Below, one piece after another: positions 5,600 through 10,081 of a stretch of DNA of 10,081 nt. Within the stretch, counting starts at the first letter, position 1. Every line of letters begins with the position of its first letter. The position numbers were made by a program, and so were the translations under genes. Under the pieces are notes generated by a model that had not been told where the DNA came from, searched no databases, and saw nothing but the letters and a program-made list of their open reading frames with translations. This DNA comes from an uncultured Oscillospiraceae bacterium. Lineage in GTDB: Bacteria; Bacillota_A; Clostridia; Oscillospirales; Oscillospiraceae. The DNA lies in the NCBI GenBank assembly GCA_934561335.1, contig CAKTGD010000051.1:1-10081 (forward strand). Reading direction: 5' to 3'.

Positions 5600-8452
5600 C
5601 TAATCATTCGCTTCAATCACTCCGGTAATCTGTGAGGCCGTTCCTGTAATAACCTCGTCTTCTTCTGCCAGATCAAAGTAGTATTTTAGGACTTCTTTGG
5701 TCATACGCGCCGCATAGGTGGAGGTATAACCATAGGCAATTCTGGTTGCCACTGCGATCTCCGGCTGTTCATACGGTGCATAGCAGACAAACAATGCATG
5801 ATTACCACGATTCTTGTTTTCTTCGGCAGTACCGGTCTTTCCGGCCACCTTTACACCAAGATCGTTGTAATAGCTTTTACTTTCAATTACCTTCCGCATA
5901 CCCTGATGGATGGCATCCCAGTAAGAGGAATCCATGTTAATGGTATTGCGGACCGTTGCATGGTTATCGGTAAGCACAATGCCGCTTCGGTCGGTAATTT
6001 TATCAACGAGCGTCAGATTGTAACAGGTTCCGCTGTTGGCAATGGTTGTTACATACCGGGCAAGTCCGACGGTAGAATAGTTGTTGGTACCCTGTCCGAT
6101 TGCTGACCGGACCGCATCTTCTGTCGATACGGTAGGTGCGGACTCTTCGATTTCAATTCCGGTTGTTTCCGTCAGACCATACAGATCTGCATAATTCCGG
6201 ATTTTTTCAAGTCCCAGTTCGCTGGAATAGCTTTCTCCTTCTGTACCAAGTTCGTAACCAACCTCGTAGAAGAACATGTTGCAGGAATGATTAATGGCTT
6301 CCGTCACATTTAAGGAGCCATGACGTCCCAGACAGCTTGCCGGAGGCGTAATCTTATCAAACAGCCCATTACAGAACAGGGTAGACCGTGGTGTTATAAT
6401 TCCTTCCATAAGTCCGGCGGTTGCCGATACCATCTTAAATGTAGATCCCGGTGCGGTCATCTGCCTTGTTGCATAATTAATCATTGGCGTTGACTGATCA
6501 TTTAACAGACTGTTAAAATATTCTGCATCTACACCGTTTGCCATCTTGTTATTGTCATATCCCGGATAGGACACAAGTGCAAGTACATCCCCGGTATTGA
6601 CATCCGTGATCACCATGGAAGCCGAATGAGGATCGAGGGCAAGCTGCGCCGGAGTAATATCCAGATTCTGTATCCGGTTCATCATAAATGCATAGGCTGT
6701 TATACTGCCATTCAAAAAGCGCTGCTCTTCTTCCTCATCAATATCAATAATATCCTGCTCAAGTAACAGCTTACAGATCTGCGTACCATTGATGATATCA
6801 CCCTTTAACATGTACTTGTAAACCTTCTTCGTATAGGCCAGATCATTGTCAAGCTGCTCGAAAATATAATCAACAATCTTTAAATAAATCTCTTCCGACT
6901 CGGAATACTGCTTGCTCAAATTCAGCTTCGATACATCAATCCAGTTTTGGGAAATACAATAATTAAGGTATTCATTCAGACTGATGATCTCATCCAGCGT
7001 CCATGCAATATAGGTTTCATCCGAAGTATCAACCACATCCCGCATAAGAATCCCGTTATTATATAAAAGCTCGGCTATATAGCTTTCGTATACCTGATAC
7101 TCTAAGGAAAGTTTCTCATAAGGAGTCTTCGTATCAATCAGCTCCGTTCGCAGCTGCTCAAAGGTTTCTGCCTTACGTTCCTCAAACCGTTCCTTCACAA
7201 GCTGCTCTGTTTCTCCGGCGTTCGGATCAGTGAAATGGCTGATATCAATCACGTTATTATCAAGCAGGGCAAAGTAAACATCATAAATCGGAATTTTAAT
7301 TTTACTGCTTGTTACTTTGGATGCATCAAAGTCTTTCGCATTGATAATATTGGTATACAAAATACTGGCAAGCTCTTCTTCCAGAATTTTATATGCCGCA
7401 ATCTGCAGATCCTTATCAATGGTCAGATATACGTCATTGCCGGCAATCGGTTCATGATAATCCGTCGTTTCCGTAACCTTTCCGACACTGTTTACAAAAA
7501 TAGTTTCATTCCCCTTAATTCCCTGAAGCTGGGTTTCCATGGATTTTTCAATTCCAAGCTTTCCTACCGTATCATTCATATCGTAATCCGGATTTTCTGC
7601 CTGTAATTCCTCCAGCTCATCAGTAGAAACCTTTCCTGTATATCCGATAATATGTGCAAAATAGACACTGTCCACGTATTTGCGGATGGTATCTTCCACA
7701 ATGGAAACCCCTTCCAGAATGTCATTATTTTCCATGACAACAGCAACGGTTTCCTCACTCACATCTGTTGCAACTGTCGTTGCAATATATTTCTGATAAG
7801 AATTACTGTTCATATCATAACGAATCGTCAGTATCTTTAAGACCTCACTCTTATCATACCCGGCTCCCGGAATGAACTCATCCTTAGTAGTATCTCTGGT
7901 ATACTCTCCGATCCGGAAGCGTTCCCATCCACACAGATAATCTACAACCTCCTGTGCGGTTGCGGTACTCTGTTTTTCTTCAAGATCTTCAATATTCCGT
8001 TTTCCATAGACATCTGCGAGAAAACGTTTCAGGGTTGTTCCCTCTACGGTAAATGCATAATGATTGTTTTTATCCAGAGTGATTTTGAAGTCACTGACAA
8101 TATGATCTCCATTCTTTTCAATCATTTGAACCAGTGTATGAATCGTGGTATTCAGATTATAATTTTTCATCTTACCACTTTCATACACATCCTCAATGGT
8201 TACAGAATGTGCCAGTTCATTATAGGCAAGCAGGTTTCCGTTCTTGTCATATATACACCCACGGCTTCCTGCTATTGTACGCTCCTTTTTTATTTTCATC
8301 TGAAAAGAATCAATATAGTCCTCTCCATGTACGATCTGGAGTTCAAACACACGATGAATCATTACAGAAGCAACAGCAATCATAACGATCATCAGCAGGA
8401 ATTCCCTTGAGGTAATCATATTCAGAAACTTTTCTTTCAAATGCTCAAACAA
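5600..8452 (-). CDS. mrdA: Penicillin-binding protein 2, elongation-specific transpeptidase with a large insertion
   Basis: Class B PBP that cross-links glycan strands made by RodA during elongation. It has a short cytoplasmic N-terminus, one membrane anchor (about 18-36) and a pedestal (about 55-340) that includes DTVGKLGIEKSMETQLQG (294-311). The transpeptidase domain has S670-T-F-K673, S723-C-N725 and K872-T-G874. At 950 residues it is far longer than the roughly 600-720 of well-studied PBP2 proteins. The excess is an acidic, predicted helical block at about 366-606. It lies between the first helix of the domain (DKDLQIAAYKILEEEL) and the first strand (SMVITDVNTGDVLALVSYPG). The start is a TTG overlapping the end of mreD by 8 nt, with AAAGGAG 11 nt upstream. 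There is no ATG before codon 12, and starting there would trim the cytoplasmic N-terminus and leave no good ribosome binding site. Position after mreD and sharing an operon with rodA support the elongasome role over the divisome. Confidence 0.96.
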   Translation of the reverse strand: MFEHLKEKFLNMITSREFLLMIVMIAVASVMIHRVFELQIVHGEDYIDSFQMKIKKERTIAGSRGCIYDKNGNLLAYNELAHSVTIEDVYESGKMKNYNLNTTIHTLVQMIEKNGDHIVSDFKITLDKNNHYAFTVEGTTLKRFLADVYGKRNIEDLEEKQSTATAQEVVDYLCGWERFRIGEYTRDTTKDEFIPGAGYDKSEVLKILTIRYDMNSNSYQKYIATTVATDVSEETVAVVMENNDILEGVSIVEDTIRKYVDSVYFAHIIGYTGKVSTDELEELQAENPDYDMNDTVGKLGIEKSMETQLQGIKGNETIFVNSVGKVTETTDYHEPIAGNDVYLTIDKDLQIAAYKILEEELASILYTNIINAKDFDASKVTSSKIKIPIYDVYFALLDNNVIDISHFTDPNAGETEQLVKERFEERKAETFEQLRTELIDTKTPYEKLSLEYQVYESYIAELLYNNGILMRDVVDTSDETYIAWTLDEIISLNEYLNYCISQNWIDVSKLNLSKQYSESEEIYLKIVDYIFEQLDNDLAYTKKVYKYMLKGDIINGTQICKLLLEQDIIDIDEEEEQRFLNGSITAYAFMMNRIQNLDITPAQLALDPHSASMVITDVNTGDVLALVSYPGYDNNKMANGVDAEYFNSLLNDQSTPMINYATRQMTAPGSTFKMVSATAGLMEGIITPRSTLFCNGLFDKITPPASCLGRHGSLNVTEAINHSCNMFFYEVGYELGTEGESYSSELGLEKIRNYADLYGLTETTGIEIEESAPTVSTEDAVRSAIGQGTNNYSTVGLARYVTTIANSGTCYNLTLVDKITDRSGIVLTDNHATVRNTINMDSSYWDAIHQGMRKVIESKSYYNDLGVKVAGKTGTAEENKNRGNHALFVCYAPYEQPEIAVATRIAYGYTSTYAARMTKEVLKYYFDLAEEDEVITGTASQITGVIEAND

Positions 8453-8963
8453 ATTTCCGACTACTCCTTTGCTCAGATTTCTCCAACCGATTGTTCATCC
8501 ACAGAATAAACGGATAAAACAACAGCGTGATAAGGATCGTGTAAACTGTTTCCGGAACAATAATATGTATCAGATAATAACTGAAATGGAATCGTCCCCG
8601 GAGCATGAATAACGTCAGGTAATACAGTATTCCATATAACAGATCACTTACAAAAATGGAAATTAATGGAAGTTTAATGTCATCCGGATAAAAAATATGA
8701 TGGAATTGTCCGTTCAGATAGCCAATATACATATAGATCAATGCATTCAGACCAATGACAGATCCGAAAAAAATATCACATAGCAGACCACTGAAAAATC
8801 CGGTCAGAAGTCCTGCTTTCTTTCCTCTCATAAACCCATAGGATGCCGTCAGAACAATCATCAGATTCGGCACGATCCCGCCAAAGGACAGTGCCTGAAA
8901 CAATGTGGTCTGTAATACGAAGCTGCCTATGATTAATAACACGGAAAATAAAAACCGTCTCAT
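8445..8963 (-). CDS. mreD: MreD, membrane component of the elongasome
   Basis: Small integral membrane protein that works with MreC and MreB to position the wall-synthesis machinery. The 172 residues contain about five hydrophobic segments (roughly 3-22, 30-45, 50-84, 98-121 and 130-155). Typical MreD features are the N-terminal FVLQTTLF, the VPNLMIVLTASYGFMRG stretch and GLLTGFFSGLLCDIFFG. The C-terminus is short and basic. AGGAGG ends 5 nt upstream of the ATG, and the mreC TAG overlaps that ribosome binding site. The last 8 nt overlap the PBP2 start, so coupling on both sides is expected. Confidence 0.95.
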   Translation of the reverse strand: MRRFLFSVLLIIGSFVLQTTLFQALSFGGIVPNLMIVLTASYGFMRGKKAGLLTGFFSGLLCDIFFGSVIGLNALIYMYIGYLNGQFHHIFYPDDIKLPLISIFVSDLLYGILYYLTLFMLRGRFHFSYYLIHIIVPETVYTILITLLFYPFILWMNNRLEKSEQRSSRKFV

Positions 8964-8972
8964 AACAACCTC

Positions 8973-9842
8973 CTAATCTTCCACAACCTGCTTTAATTCC
9001 GTAATAACAAGCACCTCTTCAAGATGCTCGAAATCGACCGCCGGAGTAATAAGTCCGGACTTTGTCAGATTGTTGGCATCCATACTGATACTGCTGATAT
9101 AACCGATCAGAATTCCCGGCAGATACTTGTCACTGACGTGTGAGGTTACAATCTTGTCACCCTCTACCACACGGTCTGCATTGTCCACAAGCTTTTCAAA
9201 CCGGATCAAACCATCGGCATATAACTCCAGATCTCCGCATACAATCAGATTATCTGAAGTAGAAAGTACCATACCGCTGACATTGGAATTATCATCAATA
9301 ATCGCAATAACCTTGGACCAGTTCGGACCAACATCCGTAATTCTTCCAACCAGACCGCTTCCTGCCATCACATTCATATCAATGGAAAGTCCGTCATCGT
9401 ATCCCTTGTCAATAACAAAGGAATGATACCAGTTGCCGGAATCCTTGGCTATGATGCGCGCTCCAAGCTTTGGATAGTCGTCATACTGGGCATCCAGGTC
9501 ATATAATTCCCTGAGATTCGTCAATTCGTAACGATCCTGCTGGAGCTTGATATTTTCCATCGTCAGTTCATCAATCTGTGCCTTTAACTCTTCGTTTTCC
9601 TTAAGCAGGGAACGGATCTGTACCAGTTCCTCGGTACGGCTGCTTATAAGGCTCCCTGCCTTACTGATCCCATTCTGTAACGGAGTAATAAGGAATCCGC
9701 CAACCGCACTTACCGGTGCACTCAGAAGATTCGTATTAAAGGTCAGTACAATCAACCCTATACATAATATTGTTAAAATAAAAAGGAGATATTTACCAGG
9801 TAATGTAAACTTTTCTCCTTTTCTTTTTATAATCGGACTCAT
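8973..9842 (-). CDS. mreC: MreC, rod-shape-determining scaffold protein
   Basis: Links the MreB cytoskeleton to PBP2/RodA; the bulk of the protein is outside the membrane. Of its 289 residues, the first 16 are basic and cytoplasmic and about 17-35 form the single membrane anchor. Residues about 68-112 form a coiled coil rich in Glu, Leu and Lys (LLKENEELKAQIDEL), ahead of the two beta-barrel domains. The family segments NWYHSFVIDKG (137-147), GLVGRITDVG (163-172) and LPGILIGYIS (241-250) are clear. The ATG overlaps the mreB stop as ATGA, which argues for coupled translation, and AAGGA lies upstream within mreB. The length is normal for Firmicutes. Confidence 0.97.
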   Translation of the reverse strand: MSPIIKRKGEKFTLPGKYLLFILTILCIGLIVLTFNTNLLSAPVSAVGGFLITPLQNGISKAGSLISSRTEELVQIRSLLKENEELKAQIDELTMENIKLQQDRYELTNLRELYDLDAQYDDYPKLGARIIAKDSGNWYHSFVIDKGYDDGLSIDMNVMAGSGLVGRITDVGPNWSKVIAIIDDNSNVSGMVLSTSDNLIVCGDLELYADGLIRFEKLVDNADRVVEGDKIVTSHVSDKYLPGILIGYISSISMDANNLTKSGLITPAVDFEHLEEVLVITELKQVVED

Positions 9843-10081
9843 TTGTTCATTCCTTCGATTGAATAAGCAACGGTTTTCAGGTTGTCATCCTTGATGATCC
9901 TGGATAAGCCAAGAGCAACGCTGGTAATCGGATTTTCAGAAACGTTGACCTTTAAGCCCGTTCCCTTCTGAATCAGTTCTGCAAGATGACTTACCTGGGA
10001 AGCGCCGCCTGTCAGATAAATACCATGACGGTAAATATCTGCAGCCAGTTCCGGAGGAGTTCTCTCCAGAATGACTTTAAT
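9839..10081 (-). CDS. mreB: MreB, actin-like rod-shape protein (C-terminal 80 residues)
   Basis: I translated the minus strand from the right edge: 80 codons in one open frame ending with TGA at 9839-9841. The N-terminal part lies beyond the window. The piece carries actin-fold landmarks: PPELAADIYRHGIYLTGGAS, in which YLTGGAS is the adenosine-binding turn, and VSENPITSVALGLS, matching the conserved C-terminal 'A.DP...VA.G.G' region of MreB. ATP-driven filaments of MreB lie under the membrane and guide lateral wall synthesis. The stop overlaps the mreC ATG (ATGA). NPITS where many homologues have DPLTC or DPLTA suggests a slightly divergent paralogue such as an Mbl-like copy, but the fragment cannot settle this. 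Confidence 0.94.
   Translation of the reverse strand: MKVILERTPPELAADIYRHGIYLTGGASQVSHLAELIQKGTGLKVNVSENPITSVALGLSRIIKDDNLKTVAYSIEGMNK

Noticed and set aside
8060..8410. Plus-strand open frame antisense to the PBP2 N-terminus
   Set aside because: The minus-strand frame encodes clear PBP2 sequence. The plus-strand product has no recognisable motif or ribosome binding site. The same applies to other plus-strand frames such as 1336-1713, 3900-4250, 7235-7606 and 9547-9894.
1..10081. CRISPR arrays, tRNA/rRNA genes, toxin-antitoxin pairs, phage or defence genes
   Set aside because: No regularly spaced direct repeats, no tRNA-like cloverleaf, and nearly all of the window is filled by recognisable housekeeping genes in one direction.

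Overview
The window reads as ordinary chromosome from a low-to-mid GC, monoderm clostridial bacterium. Lachnospiraceae (Roseburia/Agathobacter-like) is the best guess. This rests on the gene order mreB-mreC-mreD-PBP2-minC-minD-minE-rodA-mgsA, a very long PBP2, an E. coli-type MinE, strong AGGAGG ribosome binding sites and several TTG/GTG starts. The species assignment is inference, not proof. All convincing genes lie on the minus strand, so transcription runs from right to left.

Region 1 (10081 down to about 5600) is the elongasome. It holds the C-terminal end of MreB, then MreC, MreD and a 950-residue class B transpeptidase (PBP2). Genes overlap by 4 or 8 nt or are 9 nt apart. Region 2 (5578 to 3758) is the septum-placement system MinC, MinD and MinE. 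Region 3 (3752 to 1213) holds RodA (the SEDS glycosyltransferase partner of PBP2), methylglyoxal synthase, and a lipoprotein-type D-alanyl-D-alanine carboxypeptidase that overlaps mgsA by 17 nt. Lateral-wall synthesis, division-site choice, peptidoglycan trimming and one small metabolic enzyme are therefore probably co-transcribed, with a candidate internal promoter at the end of rodA serving mgsA and the carboxypeptidase.

Region 4 (1209 to 704) is a small P-loop protein of unknown function. It has a well-formed promoter (17-bp spacer, perfect -10) and a GC-rich intrinsic terminator immediately after its stop codon. Region 5 (703 to 1) is a 229-bp gap with a long inverted repeat and a weaker hairpin plus T-run, followed by the N-terminal 169 residues of a membrane-anchored HlyD-like protein that runs off the left edge.

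I see no CRISPR array, mobile element, RNA gene or defence system. The points most worth a second look are: a helical insertion of about 240 residues inside the PBP2 transpeptidase domain, with a recurring short motif; a catalytic-position Asp-to-Glu change in methylglyoxal synthase; an altered RSGQ motif in MinC; the uncharacterised P-loop gene; and the hairpin-rich leader of the HlyD-like gene.
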